Source: an uncultured Eubacteriales bacterium
GTDB lineage: Bacteria > Bacillota > Clostridia > Peptostreptococcales > Anaerovoracaceae
Assembly (NCBI GenBank): GCA_949285555.1
Contig: CASDYG010000001.1
Location: 124,001-188,000 of the forward strand
DNA: 64,000 bases
Reading direction: 5' to 3'
Part shown: piece by piece, positions 17,778 to 27,959 of the stretch
How the letters are laid out: the number at the start of each line of letters is the position of its first letter
How positions within the stretch are numbered: position 1 is the stretch's first letter
Position numbers and translations under genes: made by a program
Notes under the pieces: generated by a model
The model's database searches: none
What the model saw: only the letters and a program-made list of their open reading frames with translations
Told to the model about the DNA's origin: nothing

Positions 17778-18372
17778 ATAAATTATGCTCCTTAATATAT
17801 ATCTCAATACTTTCTGGAACCAGAGTGTCAAGACGCTCTCCATACGCCGCCCTGATACGTATATCCGTAGAAGATATTGGCAATATAGGTTCACTTAATA
17901 TAACTGTTTCCGTCCCATATTCATTCTTATAATACTTGCTCATATGCTGTGCCAGCCCTAAGCTCATACTGCCTCTTCTTCCAACTATGAAGCTAGTGGA
18001 CTTTAGAAGATCTATTCCTTTATACCATGCTTCAAGCTCCATATATGAATCACTGCCTAAAATAAAGTATAGATTATCACCATAAAATTTTTTAAGCTTT
18101 TTCATAGTTAAGAATGTATAGGAAATTTCATCAGTATCTATCTCAAGTGTTGATATTTCCATAAAAGGATATTGCTTTTGGGCAATTTTCAACATGTTCA
18201 GACGATGCTGCTCAGGAATTTGCTTTTTATTTATCTTAAAAGGAGAAATGTTTGCCGGCAAGTAAATAATTCTATCAAGCCCAGCCTCCTTAAGGGCCAT
18301 TTCTCCCAATCTTATATGTCCCTGATGTATTGGATTAAAGCTTCCTCCTAAGACACCTATGCGCTTTCTCAT
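17752..18372 (-). CDS. nadD: Nicotinate-nucleotide adenylyltransferase
   Basis: NadD joins nicotinate mononucleotide and ATP to make deamido-NAD. The 206-residue protein starts with the nucleotidyltransferase motif 'GGSFNPIHQGHIRLGEMA' containing the HxGH-type signature, followed by 'YLPANISPFK', 'FILGSDSYMELEAWYKGIDLL' and the C-terminal 'LPISSTDIRIRAAYG' (ISSTxIR). It begins 2 nt after aspS and overlaps yqeK, consistent with one transcript. Confidence 0.96.
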   Translation of the reverse strand: MRKRIGVLGGSFNPIHQGHIRLGEMALKEAGLDRIIYLPANISPFKINKKQIPEQHRLNMLKIAQKQYPFMEISTLEIDTDEISYTFLTMKKLKKFYGDNLYFILGSDSYMELEAWYKGIDLLKSTSFIVGRRGSMSLGLAQHMSKYYKNEYGTETVILSEPILPISSTDIRIRAAYGERLDTLVPESIEIYIKEHNLYGYGAAKK

Positions 18373-18374
18373 AT

Positions 18375-20144
18375 CTAATTTTCGACCTTATCATTAACAG
18401 TAATCGCTAGTTCCTCTAGCATATCATCAGATGCTATATCTGGAGCACCACATACCAGGCACTGGGCATTTTGATTCTTTGGAAAAGCGATGACCTCCCT
18501 TATGGATTTTTCACCAGCAATAAGCATAACAAGCCTATCAAGTCCATATGCTATACCACCATGTGGAGGGGCTCCATACTTAAATGCTTCTATCAAAAAG
18601 CCAAATTTATCATTACATTCCTTATCCGACAGTCCAAGACATTCAAACATTCTTTTTTGTAAAGAGCTATCGTGAATTCTTATGCTGCCTCCTCCTATTT
18701 CAACTCCATTTAGTACAATATCATACGCCTCAGCTCGTACATCTAACGGTCTTGTATCTAAGAGGTCAATATCCTCCATCTTTGGACTGGTAAAAGGATG
18801 ATGCATAGCTTTTACCCTGCCTTCTTCATCTTCCTCAAAAAGTGGGAAATCAACAACCCACAGAAGATTAAACTCTTCATCCGAGAGGATACCCATAAGT
18901 TCGGCAACATGTCTTCTAAGAAATCCCATTGCTTCTAATACCACCTTTGATGAATCAGCACCAATCAGAACCAAATCTCCCTTTTTACTATTGCAGCATT
19001 CTAAGATTTCTTTCAGCTCTTTCTCATTAAAAAATTTATTAACAGATGATTTTAATTCATCACCATTTCTAATCCATACAAGTCCATTTAGACCGTAGGT
19101 CTTAACATATGCTGTGAGCTTATCAATATCTTTTCGACTGAAATGAGCATCTCCTCCTGTTACATTGATTCCAACTACATTTCCCCCATTTTCTACGACC
19201 TTGCTAAAGACTTTAAACTCAGACTTCTCGACTAAATGATTTATCGTCTTAAGCTTCATATCAAATCTTAGATCAGGCTTATCACTACCATATTCTTCCA
19301 TAGCCTGTTTATATGTAAGTCTTGGAAGAGGGGTTTTTATGTCGATTCCTTTTGTTTCCTTAAATAGCTTCTTTATAAATCCTTCCTGAATTTGCAGCAC
19401 ATCTTCCCTGTCTACATATGACATTTCCAAATCTATTTGTGTAAATTCAGGTTGCCTGTCTGCGCGTAAGTCCTCATCGCGAAAACATTTTACAATTTGC
19501 ATATATCTATCACACCCAGATACCATAAGAAGCTGCTTAAACATTTGTGGTGACTGTGGAAGTGAATAGAAGCTTCCCTGTTTAACTCTACTTGGCACAA
19601 GATAGTCCCTGGCTCCCTCCGGCGTAGGCTTAATAAGCATAGGAGTTTCTATCTCCAAGAAACCTTCCTCATTAAAATACTGCCTAGCACAAAAAGCAAT
19701 CTTATGTCTGAGCCTAAGATTATTTTGCATCTGAAGCTTACGAAGATCTAGATATCTATATTTAAGCCTGAGTGAATCATCAACATTGTCATCGTCCTTC
19801 ACATAAATAGGTGGTGTCAGCGATATAGAGTAAATGACCAGCTCTTTGACAACAACCTCTATATCACCAGTGTCTAATTCTTGATTCTTAGATGCTCGCT
19901 CTACGACGGTTCCAATAACTCCCACTGAGAATTCACTTCTAAGTTCCATTGCTTTTTGCCTTAACTCGTCGGAAGCATCATCATTAAAGGTTATTTGAAC
20001 AATACCTGTTCTATCTCGCAAATCAGCAAATACAAGTCCTCCTAAGTTCCTTGCTTTTGCTATCCAGCCGTTTAGTTTTACTTCCTGTCCAATATTAGAG
20101 CTTCTAAGCTCACCACACATGTTGGTTCTTTTAATTATCTTCAT
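18375..20144 (-). CDS. aspS: Aspartyl-tRNA synthetase
   Basis: A class IIb synthetase of 589 residues in the bacterial form with an inserted GAD domain. The N-terminal OB anticodon-binding domain ('VKLNGWIAKARNLGGLVFADLRD'-like, quoted in parts), motif 2 'CFRDEDLRADRQPEFTQID' and motif 3 'GIAYGLDRLVML' are all present. The GAD insertion runs through 'NVTGGDAHFSRKDIDKLTAY'. The ATG at 20144 is preferred, with AGGA 7 nt upstream; it overlaps hisS by 14 nt. Whether it is discriminating (Asp only) cannot be told here. Confidence 0.96.
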   Translation of the reverse strand: MKIIKRTNMCGELRSSNIGQEVKLNGWIAKARNLGGLVFADLRDRTGIVQITFNDDASDELRQKAMELRSEFSVGVIGTVVERASKNQELDTGDIEVVVKELVIYSISLTPPIYVKDDDNVDDSLRLKYRYLDLRKLQMQNNLRLRHKIAFCARQYFNEEGFLEIETPMLIKPTPEGARDYLVPSRVKQGSFYSLPQSPQMFKQLLMVSGCDRYMQIVKCFRDEDLRADRQPEFTQIDLEMSYVDREDVLQIQEGFIKKLFKETKGIDIKTPLPRLTYKQAMEEYGSDKPDLRFDMKLKTINHLVEKSEFKVFSKVVENGGNVVGINVTGGDAHFSRKDIDKLTAYVKTYGLNGLVWIRNGDELKSSVNKFFNEKELKEILECCNSKKGDLVLIGADSSKVVLEAMGFLRRHVAELMGILSDEEFNLLWVVDFPLFEEDEEGRVKAMHHPFTSPKMEDIDLLDTRPLDVRAEAYDIVLNGVEIGGGSIRIHDSSLQKRMFECLGLSDKECNDKFGFLIEAFKYGAPPHGGIAYGLDRLVMLIAGEKSIREVIAFPKNQNAQCLVCGAPDIASDDMLEELAITVNDKVEN

Positions 20145-21399
20145 CTTCACTTCCTAGCATTTCTATTAATTCATTCTCTGTAATTGTAAATTGAGATGAA
20201 TCAGCCATTTTCTTAACCGTATACTGACCACTTTGGAGTTCCTCTTCTCCAATGACTATAGTATACTGTGCACCCTTTCTATCAGCGTATTTAAATTGTC
20301 CCTTAGTATTTCTTGCTACTACATCAAGTTCTGCCTTAATCGCATGTCTTCTAAGATTTAAAATAAGCTTTTGTGCCTTCAGCTTAGCTTCTTCTCCAAT
20401 AAATGCAACGAAGGCTTGTAGAGGTTTTTCATCTGGAAAGCTGATTCCGTTTGCCTCCATTACCATGATTAGTCTTTCTATTCCAAGAGCCAATCCTACT
20501 CCTGGAATAGGTGGTCCACCTAACTCTTCAATCAAATGGTCATATCTTCCTCCACCACAGACCGTACCTTGAGCTCCAATAGTGTCTGTGACAAATTCAA
20601 ATGCGGATTTAGAATAATAGTCAAGACCACGAACAATACCGGGATCAATCTCATATGGTACATCCATTGCCCTTAAATTTTCCTGTAATTCTTCAAATGC
20701 CTTTTGGCAATCCGGGCATAGGTAATCAAGCATTTGAGGGGCTCCCTTTACCTCTTGCTGGCAAATAGGAGACTTACAATCTAAGATTCGCATTGGATTT
20801 TTATCCAGTCTTACCTTACAAGTATCACAAAGCTTATCTTTCTTAGGCAACAAAAACTCTCTAAGAGCTTTTCTATGCTCTTTTCTACATACAGGACAAC
20901 CTACGCTATTTATTTTAAGCTTTATGTTATTTATACCAAGCTCTCGAAGAAACTCATGAGCTAATAAAATAACTTCTGCATCGGCAAGCATATTATCCGT
21001 GCCAAATACCTCAATGCCGAATTGGTGAAATGCCCTTAGTCTTCCCGATTGAGGCTTTTCATAACGAAAACATGGAGTATTATAGAAATATTTTGTAGGC
21101 TGCACTTCGGCATACTGCTTGTGTTCCACAAAAGCACGTACCGCTGGAGATGTACCTTCAGGCTTTAGAGTAAGACTTCTACCACCATAATCTTCAAAAG
21201 TGTACATTTCTTTTTGCACAATATCTGTAGTATCTCCTACACCTCGTCTGAAGAGTTCCGTATGCTCAAATACAGGTGTTCTTATTTCCTTAAAACCGTA
21301 TCTTTCACATATGCTCTGGAACTTTTTTTCCAAAAACTGCCATTTATTAATAAAGTTTGGCAAAATATCTTTAGTACCTTTAGGGGCATTAGTTAACAT
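20131..21399 (-). CDS. hisS: Histidyl-tRNA synthetase
   Basis: A class IIa synthetase of 422 residues. Motif 1 region 'RYGFKEIRTPVFEHTELF', motif 2 'FRYEKPQSGRLRAFHQFG', the histidine-A motif 'GLDYYSKSAFEFV' and motif 3 'GVGLALGIERLIM' are seen, followed by the anticodon-binding domain. An insertion with four CxxC-like pairs (about 170-225) occurs between motifs 2 and 3, as in many clostridial HisRS. Ribosome site AGGAGG precedes the ATG. The hemZ-hisS-aspS order is common in Clostridia. Confidence 0.97.
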   Translation of the reverse strand: MLTNAPKGTKDILPNFINKWQFLEKKFQSICERYGFKEIRTPVFEHTELFRRGVGDTTDIVQKEMYTFEDYGGRSLTLKPEGTSPAVRAFVEHKQYAEVQPTKYFYNTPCFRYEKPQSGRLRAFHQFGIEVFGTDNMLADAEVILLAHEFLRELGINNIKLKINSVGCPVCRKEHRKALREFLLPKKDKLCDTCKVRLDKNPMRILDCKSPICQQEVKGAPQMLDYLCPDCQKAFEELQENLRAMDVPYEIDPGIVRGLDYYSKSAFEFVTDTIGAQGTVCGGGRYDHLIEELGGPPIPGVGLALGIERLIMVMEANGISFPDEKPLQAFVAFIGEEAKLKAQKLILNLRRHAIKAELDVVARNTKGQFKYADRKGAQYTIVIGEEELQSGQYTVKKMADSSQFTITENELIEMLGSEDEDN

Positions 21400-21408
21400 G
21401 TTTACCTC

Positions 21409-22782
21409 CTACATAAAAAGCTTTTTCTTTCGTTCAATCATTTCATCTATTCTGGAAATATATTCCATGTAATTAGTTACATTTGCTGCTCTTTCAAGTC
21501 TATTTTCACCTGGAAAATATCTTTTGCTAATAGCCTTAGCTCCTACTGCCAAAATACTATGATGCTCATCCATAATATGTATATTATATATGCTTTCAGT
21601 ACCAGGCATACAATAGCCAACATTCTCTAAGTTAGCTTTCATATTCTTTTGCCTGTATAGATAGTAAGGCTTATAACCGGCACCCTGCAATGCATTCATT
21701 CCATAGTCCACCATCTGCTTTACGAGATTAGCATGCTCATACGCAGTGGTACCTTCTTCTTCAAAAATTTTTGAGCCTCTTTTAATTGATAGGCAATGGA
21801 TTGTAACATTTTCAGGATCAAGCTTAAGTATACCATCTATAGTGTTACAAAAATCTTCTATATTTTCGCCTGCAAGCCCAGCAATGAGATCCGTATTTAT
21901 AACTTCAAATCCGCATTTTTTTGCCATTCTGTAAGCCTGAAAAAACTCATGAACCGTATGTTTTCTACCAATAGTATTCAGTGTTTCCTCTTTCAAAGTT
22001 TGTGGATTTATACTTATACGATTACAACCGTACTTTTTAATAATTTTGAGTTTTTCTTCAGTAATAGTATCTGCTCTTCCAGCTTCAACGGTGAATTCCT
22101 CTATTTCTTCTATTGGAAACAATGTAGTTACATGGCTTAAAAGATCATCAAGCTCATCTGCAGAAAGACTGGTAGGAGTACCGCCACCAATATATATGGA
22201 TGAAAATCTCCTATTTTCCAAAAACTCCTTAGCCCATGATAGCTCTTTCTTCAATGCCAGTAAATATGGTGCATAACTATCCGGAGCCTTTTCTCTTGAA
22301 GTAAAGGAGCAATAAGAGCATCTGCTAGGGCAAAAAGGAATGGATATATAAAGACTGATTTTTTCATCATCATAAGATATAATATCCTTTTGTAGCTCAT
22401 GTATTTCCTGAGATAGCTTTAATCTAGACATGCTGACATGATAGTAGTTAGAGAACTTATCAATTGCATTTTTTTCTCCATATTTATGATAAATTTCACC
22501 ATAAAGCTTTACCGGTCTTATACCAGTAAGTGTTCCCCAGGGCAGTGGTTTAAATCCAAGCTTCATCATAGCAAGATATAGGCTGATTTTGGCTGTATTA
22601 AGATCAGTACCTGCTATTTCCACTACATTATTATGGTTATACCTATCCCATGCCATATCATCTATACCATATAATATGTATTCGTTTTTACTGATAAACT
22701 GATTTATAAGCTCACGAAGCTGAGGCAAATGGGACGCAAGTTCACTTTTAAATATGTACAAATGGATTATACCTCTTTTCAT
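21409..22782 (-). CDS. hemZ: HemZ-type radical SAM protein (coproporphyrinogen dehydrogenase-like)
   Basis: A radical SAM enzyme of the HemN/HemZ family. It has the 4Fe-4S cluster motif 'FCPSRCSYCSF' (Cys-x3-Cys-x2-Cys), the 'YIGGGTPTSL' SAM-binding motif, 'TVEAGRADTITEEKL', 'RISINPQTLKEETL' and a C-terminal 'GYCMPGTESIYNIHIMDEHH'. HemZ is annotated as oxygen-independent coproporphyrinogen oxidase, but activity has been disputed, and no other heme genes lie here. The start is unsure: ATG 22782, TTG 22788 or TTG 22761 (GAGG 10 nt upstream); all overlap the MBL gene. Confidence 0.88.
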   Translation of the reverse strand: MKRGIIHLYIFKSELASHLPQLRELINQFISKNEYILYGIDDMAWDRYNHNNVVEIAGTDLNTAKISLYLAMMKLGFKPLPWGTLTGIRPVKLYGEIYHKYGEKNAIDKFSNYYHVSMSRLKLSQEIHELQKDIISYDDEKISLYISIPFCPSRCSYCSFTSREKAPDSYAPYLLALKKELSWAKEFLENRRFSSIYIGGGTPTSLSADELDDLLSHVTTLFPIEEIEEFTVEAGRADTITEEKLKIIKKYGCNRISINPQTLKEETLNTIGRKHTVHEFFQAYRMAKKCGFEVINTDLIAGLAGENIEDFCNTIDGILKLDPENVTIHCLSIKRGSKIFEEEGTTAYEHANLVKQMVDYGMNALQGAGYKPYYLYRQKNMKANLENVGYCMPGTESIYNIHIMDEHHSILAVGAKAISKRYFPGENRLERAANVTNYMEYISRIDEMIERKKKLFM

Positions 22783-23374
22783 TTCCAATCGTTGTAGATT
22801 GCATATGTCCTGGATATACTACTACTGAGTCCGGCAACAAGTACAGCTTGTTTTGCACCGAGCTTATAAGAGTATTATAATCTCCTGTCCCAAAATCTGT
22901 TCTGCCAATGGAAAGATAAAACAGGGTATCTCCACTAAATAGCACTCCCTCTCTTTCGCAGTAAAAGCAAATACCTCCACATGTGTGTCCCGGAGTTTCA
23001 ATGACATTAAATTTTGCATCTCTCAGTAGGATTTCATCTCCCTCTTTCACCAGCCTGTCAGCTTGAACAGTAATTGGGGTTCTAAAAACCTGATCGCTCA
23101 TATTCAGTCTTGGGTCTGTGAGCACCTTTTCTTCATGCACACCTGCAATAATTTCAAGGTTTGGAAATAGATCCTTAAGCCAGGCAACTCCTCCAATATG
23201 ATCACCGTGAGCATGAGTCAGTAAAATATACCTCATATCAAGTTTAAGCTCATCTATCCTGCTTTCAAGCTGACTGCTTACTCCGCCAGGATCTACCACA
23301 AGACCCACATTGCCATCATATACGAGATAAGTGTTTACCTGCAAAGGGCCTGTATTAAAAAGTTCTATCTTCAT
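22748..23374 (-). CDS. MBL-fold metallohydrolase (glyoxalase II-like)
   Basis: A 208-residue metallo-beta-lactamase-fold hydrolase with the binuclear metal motif 'LTHAHGDHIGG', 'ETPGHTCGGICFYCE' (third metal His), 'VLFSGDTLFYLSIGRTD' (Asp) and 'VVYPGHMQSTTIGNEK' (final His). These match the hydroxyacylglutathione hydrolase-like family found between relA and hemZ/hisS in Clostridia. Natural substrate unknown; a thioester is plausible. The ATG at 23374 has AAAGAG 6 nt upstream; another ATG lies two codons earlier. Confidence 0.88.
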   Translation of the reverse strand: MKIELFNTGPLQVNTYLVYDGNVGLVVDPGGVSSQLESRIDELKLDMRYILLTHAHGDHIGGVAWLKDLFPNLEIIAGVHEEKVLTDPRLNMSDQVFRTPITVQADRLVKEGDEILLRDAKFNVIETPGHTCGGICFYCEREGVLFSGDTLFYLSIGRTDFGTGDYNTLISSVQNKLYLLPDSVVVYPGHMQSTTIGNEKRYNPFVHI

Positions 23375-23443
23375 ACACATCTCTTTCTGTTATTTTATAG
23401 TATCTATCTTTCTATATGTAATATAAGCGGTATACTAGTCAGG

Positions 23444-25651
23444 CTAATTGTTCACCCTATATACCTGCTTCACATCCTCTATATTTCGCAAAACTCTGAG
23501 TATTCTCTCCATTTGATGGGTGCTGTCTATAGCTAAAGTGATTATTAGTCTTAAATCACCATCTTTTTCCACTCGCCCATTTACTCCGGATATATGAATG
23601 TCCATATCTTCGCATGCTCTTGAAATATCACTGAACATATGCTTTCTATCCAAAGAAATAATACATATGTTAGCATTATAAAATTTGCCTTCCTTAACAC
23701 TTTCCCACTCCACAGGAATAAATCTGTGATTATCATTTTCAAGAAGATTCTTAACATTGCTACAGTCACGCCTGTGAACGGAAATCCCACGTCCCTTTGT
23801 AATAAACCCAACAATATCATCACCAGGAACAGGATTGCAGCATTGAGCCACTCTAATCATTAAGTTATCCATTCCCTTAACTATGATAGCTGGTTCATCG
23901 CTTTTTCGTCGTCGTTGTGTATTAGCAGCTGCCTTATTTACACTATTTATCATTTCCTGATCGGAAGGCTTTTCACCTGCTGGCTGTAAGACTGCTCCCT
24001 CATCAAAGTGTTTTAGAAGTGTAGTAGCCACTTTATTAATCATACTTGAATTAGTGGATATTTGAATTAATATTTCTTCGAAGCTACCTATATTTAGTTC
24101 CTTGACAGCTTTATTAATGTATTTTGGCTTAAGAAGTTTAGAAGGTTCAAGCTTACGTTCTTTCAGATATCTCTCTAGAGACTCCCTTCCCTTGATAAGA
24201 TCCTCTTCCTTATTTTCCTTTTTAAGCCATTGTCTTATCTTATTTCTGGCAGATGAACTTTTTACAATCTTAAGCCAGTCAATACTTGGTCCACTTGAAT
24301 TAGGAGAGGTAATAATTTCTACTATATCACCATTATTAAGAACATGGTCAATAGTTACCATTTTACCATTTACCTTAGCTCCTACACATCTACAGCCTAC
24401 ATCTGTATGGATTTTGAAAGCAAAATCAATAGGCACTGATCCCTTAGGCAAATCTATCACCTCACCTTGAGGAGTAAATACGAAAACTTGACTAGAAAAG
24501 AGATCCATTTTTAATGCTTCCATAAATTCAGTAGGATCATCTAAATCTTTTTGCCATTCAAGCGTCTGCCTTAGCCATGCCAGCTTCATTTCATCCTGAT
24601 TTGTAGTGGCGCCGGTCTTACCCTCTTTGTATTTCCAGTGTGCAGCAATACCATACTCTGCAATTTGATGCATTTCAAAGGTTCTTATCTGAATTTCAAA
24701 TGGCTCTCCTCTATCTCCTATTACCGTAGTATGTAATGATTGGTACATATTAGCCTTTGGCATGGCAATATAATCCTTAAAACGTCCTGGTAAAGGTTTC
24801 CACATTGTATGCACCATACCAAGCAAAGAGTAGCAATCTTTGATACTATCAACTATTATACGAATTGCCATAAGGTCAAAGATTTCATCCAGCTGTTTGT
24901 GCTGATATTTCATCTTTTTATATACACTGTAAATATGCTTGGATCTTCCGTATATGTGTGCTTCTATATCCATATCTACAGCTGCTTCCTCAATATCAGA
25001 AATCACCTTTTCAATATGAGCCTCTCTCTGATTTTTTTTAGTTGCTATTTCCTTTTCAAGCTTATCATACGCCTCAGGATCCAGATATTTAAGTGCTAAG
25101 TTTTCAAGCTCGAATTTAACAGAATAGATACCAAGCCTGCTTGCAAGTGGAGCATAAATTTCTATGGTTTCCTTTGATTTTTCCAGCTGCTTTTTAGGCT
25201 TCATAAATTCCATGGTTCTCATATTATGGAGTCGGTCTGCAAGCTTGATAATCAGCACCCTTATATCCTTTGACATTGCCAAAAACATCTTTCGAAGATT
25301 TTCAGCCTGTGCCGCCTCCTTAGTTGCAGATTTAATAGCACCAAGCTTGGTCACTCCATCTACCAGAAGGGCTGCCTCATCTCCGAAATCTTTTGCTAAA
25401 TCTTCTCTCGTATATTCAGTGTCTTCAACAACATCATGCATGAGCCCCCCAATAAGGGTAATCTCATCCATACCTAGCTCAGCCAGAATTTTTGTCACAG
25501 CAATAGGGTGGATAAAATATGGTTCTCCACTTTTTCTAAACTGTCCCTCGTGAAGCTCTTTTGCCTTATCAAAGGCCTTACCTATAAGCTCCAAATCATA
25601 GTTGGGATTTATTTTAGATATTGCTTTTAAAAAATCCTGCTTTTGCTCCAT
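23444..25651 (-). CDS. relA: Bifunctional (p)ppGpp synthetase/hydrolase RelA/SpoT
   Basis: A long RSH protein (735 residues) that makes and degrades the stringent-response alarmone. Domains in order: HD hydrolase (about 45-150, 'GLMHDVVEDTEYT' and 'LADRLHNMRTM', both intact, so hydrolysis is expected), the synthetase domain ('RSKHIYSVYKKMKYQ', 'DLMAIRIIV', 'LHTTVIGDRGEPFEIQIRT'), TGS ('FTPQGEVIDLPKGSVPIDFA'), zinc-finger region ('VAQCCNPVPGDDIVGFIT') and C-terminal ACT. The ATG at 25651 has AGGAG 8 nt upstream; the ATG at 25657 is too close. Confidence 0.97.
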   Translation of the reverse strand: MEQKQDFLKAISKINPNYDLELIGKAFDKAKELHEGQFRKSGEPYFIHPIAVTKILAELGMDEITLIGGLMHDVVEDTEYTREDLAKDFGDEAALLVDGVTKLGAIKSATKEAAQAENLRKMFLAMSKDIRVLIIKLADRLHNMRTMEFMKPKKQLEKSKETIEIYAPLASRLGIYSVKFELENLALKYLDPEAYDKLEKEIATKKNQREAHIEKVISDIEEAAVDMDIEAHIYGRSKHIYSVYKKMKYQHKQLDEIFDLMAIRIIVDSIKDCYSLLGMVHTMWKPLPGRFKDYIAMPKANMYQSLHTTVIGDRGEPFEIQIRTFEMHQIAEYGIAAHWKYKEGKTGATTNQDEMKLAWLRQTLEWQKDLDDPTEFMEALKMDLFSSQVFVFTPQGEVIDLPKGSVPIDFAFKIHTDVGCRCVGAKVNGKMVTIDHVLNNGDIVEIITSPNSSGPSIDWLKIVKSSSARNKIRQWLKKENKEEDLIKGRESLERYLKERKLEPSKLLKPKYINKAVKELNIGSFEEILIQISTNSSMINKVATTLLKHFDEGAVLQPAGEKPSDQEMINSVNKAAANTQRRRKSDEPAIIVKGMDNLMIRVAQCCNPVPGDDIVGFITKGRGISVHRRDCSNVKNLLENDNHRFIPVEWESVKEGKFYNANICIISLDRKHMFSDISRACEDMDIHISGVNGRVEKDGDLRLIITLAIDSTHQMERILRVLRNIEDVKQVYRVNN

Positions 25652-25677
25652 TAACATTACTCCTATTTATGCTATAA

Positions 25678-25705
25678 GGCAGAGTATACATTTGTATCCC
25701 CTGCC
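25678..25705 (-). other. Stem-loop between secDF and relA
   Basis: GGCAG at 25678-25682 and CTGCC at 25701-25705 form a stem with a further short ATACA/TGTAT pairing inside. There is no T-run on either side, so it is not an intrinsic terminator; an RNA-processing or stability element is possible. Confidence 0.4.
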
Positions 25706-25713
25706 TAAAACTT

Positions 25714-27918
25714 CTAATGTGATTTTTTTCCATGCTTTCTTTCGTACTTGCTCCTTCGATCTGACTTGCTCATTTCGTAGAACAAAGGTGTGCATAGGAA
25801 TATGGATGAATAGGTTCCCACCAGAACTCCAGCCATAAGTGGAATCACAAACTCCCTAATTGATGATGAAACCATAATCAAAAGCGGAATCATACAAATC
25901 ATGGTGGTCAGTGATGTCATAATAGAACGCCCTAATGTCTGATTTATACTCATATTAAGTACATCCTTGAAATCACCTTTTCTATGAAGGCGCAGATTCT
26001 CTCTTATCCTGTCAAAGATTACGATTGTATCATTTATTGAATATCCTACAATCGTTAGTATACCTGCAATGAAAGGATTGTTAATCGTAATTCCAAGCAC
26101 TGCATATATTGCCAGTAGAATAAGCACATCGTGTAGTACTCCAACTATGGAGGAAACACCATACTTCCAGTTCTTAAACCTAAATACAATATATATTAGC
26201 ATGCCCACTGCCGCAATTAGGATGGACTTAATAGCATTAGTTTTAAGCTCCTTACCTACAGTAGGACCAAACTCTTCAGAGGATAGCACAGCGTCCTTTG
26301 TTATACCAAAGTCCTGAGAAAGCTTATTGATGATTTCCTTTCTCTGTTCATTTTTAACAGACTTTATTGTTTTTATAACAACTCTCTCCTTGCCTTCGCC
26401 TCCAAAAATAATGGACGGATTAAGATCAAACTGTTCAAGTGATTTTTCGATATCAGCAGAAGCTACCTTCTTGCCCATATCCACCTCAATCATAGTGCCA
26501 CCGGTGAAGTCTATGCCATAATTAAGACCTTTAGTACCCATAGTAACGGCACCTACTAAAATAACTATAATGCTAAAAGCATAGAAAATCTTTCTCTTTG
26601 ATAGAAAATCTATTGCGAAAGTGGATTTCTTTTCTGCATCCTTAATACCAAAAAAGCTGTTTTTTGCAAATTTCTTGCTGGATGCTACAAGTCCTACAAA
26701 AAGCTGCGTTACCACAACAGCGGTAAATATGCTTACAACTATACCTATCATCAAAGTAAGTGCAAAGCCTTTGACTGTTGTAGAACCAATCTCATAAAGA
26801 ACTACCGCAGCAATAAGGGTTGTAATCTGAGCGTCAAGTACGGTTGTAAGTGCATGCTTAAAGCCTTGGTCTACTGCAACCCTTATGCTTTTGCCCTGAT
26901 ATACCTCTTCCTTAATTCTTGAGAAGATAATTACATTAGCATCCACTGCCATTCCTATGGATAATATAATTCCTGCTATTCCTGGCAGAGTGAGGACCAT
27001 TCCCATACCTGCCATCGCCCATAGCACTATGAGTACGTATAGTAAAAGTGCAAAATCTGCAATAAGGCCAAGTCCTCGATAAACAAAGAGCATAAGAAGA
27101 AATACAAGGAGAAGTCCAACCAGTCCTGCCTTGATACTCTTGTTTAGGGCATCCTCACCAATGGTAGCAGTCTGAACTGAAGAAGTAACATCGTGAAGTG
27201 TAGTTGGTAGCGATCCTCCTCTTATCAAAGCAGCAGTCGTAGATGCATCTGCTTTTTTATAGCCGCCATTTCCTTGAGTAATTTCACAGCTGCCGCTATT
27301 AATCACACTTTGTACTTCAGGTGCCGTAATAATTTTGTCATCAAGAACAATAGCAATTTGCCTTGCTCCCATGCCTTCGATAGTAGGTGTAACCTCTCCG
27401 TTAAAAGCCTTTCTTGTTGCTTCTTCAAACAGAGCAGCTCCCTTGCTATCAAACTTCAGATTTATCTTGTAGCCACCATGCTCTGAATCAGTACTAATCT
27501 GTGCATCTTTAACGTTTTCACCATTTAAAGCTACGCTGCCATCTGCAAGTATGAATTTTAACTGTGCGGTTCTTCCAATCTGGCTTATTGCCTCATTTGC
27601 ATCCTTAACACCCGGCATTTCTATACGAAGTCTTTTCTCACCTTCAATAGAAACTGTAGCCTCGGAAATTCCCATGGCATTGACACGGTTATTTAGGACC
27701 GCACGAGTCTGATCCATGAGTTGTTTAAGCTCCTGACCCTTAGCCTTAGTGTCTGCTTCCATTACAACATAAACACCACCATTGATGTCCAGTCCGTATT
27801 TCATCATTTCCTTGATCGGCTTTATCTTCTTTCCTGCACCACCTACGGTTACAACCGATCCTACTATAACTGCAATTAAAATAAGAACTGCAAATATCTT
27901 ATTCCACTTTTTCTTCAT
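25714..27918 (-). CDS. secDF: SecDF protein-translocation fusion
   Basis: SecD and SecF joined in one 734-residue membrane protein that uses the proton gradient to help SecYEG release exported proteins. The SecD half has the first transmembrane helix (about 7-27), the 'GLDINGGVYVVMEAD' periplasmic start, and the five-helix bundle with 'GMAVDANVIIFSRIKEE'. The SecF half starts near 445, with 'LNYGIDFTGGTMIEVDM' and 'VGYSINDTIVIFDRIREN'. These two GxxxDxxxIxxxRI motifs carry the conserved Asp of the proton path. It has its own strong promoter and AGGAG site. Confidence 0.97.
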   Translation of the reverse strand: MKKKWNKIFAVLILIAVIVGSVVTVGGAGKKIKPIKEMMKYGLDINGGVYVVMEADTKAKGQELKQLMDQTRAVLNNRVNAMGISEATVSIEGEKRLRIEMPGVKDANEAISQIGRTAQLKFILADGSVALNGENVKDAQISTDSEHGGYKINLKFDSKGAALFEEATRKAFNGEVTPTIEGMGARQIAIVLDDKIITAPEVQSVINSGSCEITQGNGGYKKADASTTAALIRGGSLPTTLHDVTSSVQTATIGEDALNKSIKAGLVGLLLVFLLMLFVYRGLGLIADFALLLYVLIVLWAMAGMGMVLTLPGIAGIILSIGMAVDANVIIFSRIKEEVYQGKSIRVAVDQGFKHALTTVLDAQITTLIAAVVLYEIGSTTVKGFALTLMIGIVVSIFTAVVVTQLFVGLVASSKKFAKNSFFGIKDAEKKSTFAIDFLSKRKIFYAFSIIVILVGAVTMGTKGLNYGIDFTGGTMIEVDMGKKVASADIEKSLEQFDLNPSIIFGGEGKERVVIKTIKSVKNEQRKEIINKLSQDFGITKDAVLSSEEFGPTVGKELKTNAIKSILIAAVGMLIYIVFRFKNWKYGVSSIVGVLHDVLILLAIYAVLGITINNPFIAGILTIVGYSINDTIVIFDRIRENLRLHRKGDFKDVLNMSINQTLGRSIMTSLTTMICMIPLLIMVSSSIREFVIPLMAGVLVGTYSSIFLCTPLFYEMSKSDRRSKYERKHGKKSH

Positions 27919-27959
27919 ACATTCTCCTAGTCTATAGAAAAAATCAAAAATTACATTTT

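Noticed and set aside
17778-17894. Longer yqeK reading frame starting inside nadD
   Set aside because: The extra 39 codons look unlike the YqeK family and lie wholly within nadD; the ATG at 17777 has an AAGGAG site.
16796-21408. T-box leaders for leuS, aspS or hisS
   Set aside because: These genes abut or overlap their neighbours, leaving no space for a T-box and no matching motif.
25678-25705. Stem-loop after secDF as a terminator
   Set aside because: No T-run follows on the transcribed strand, so it is listed only as a stem-loop.
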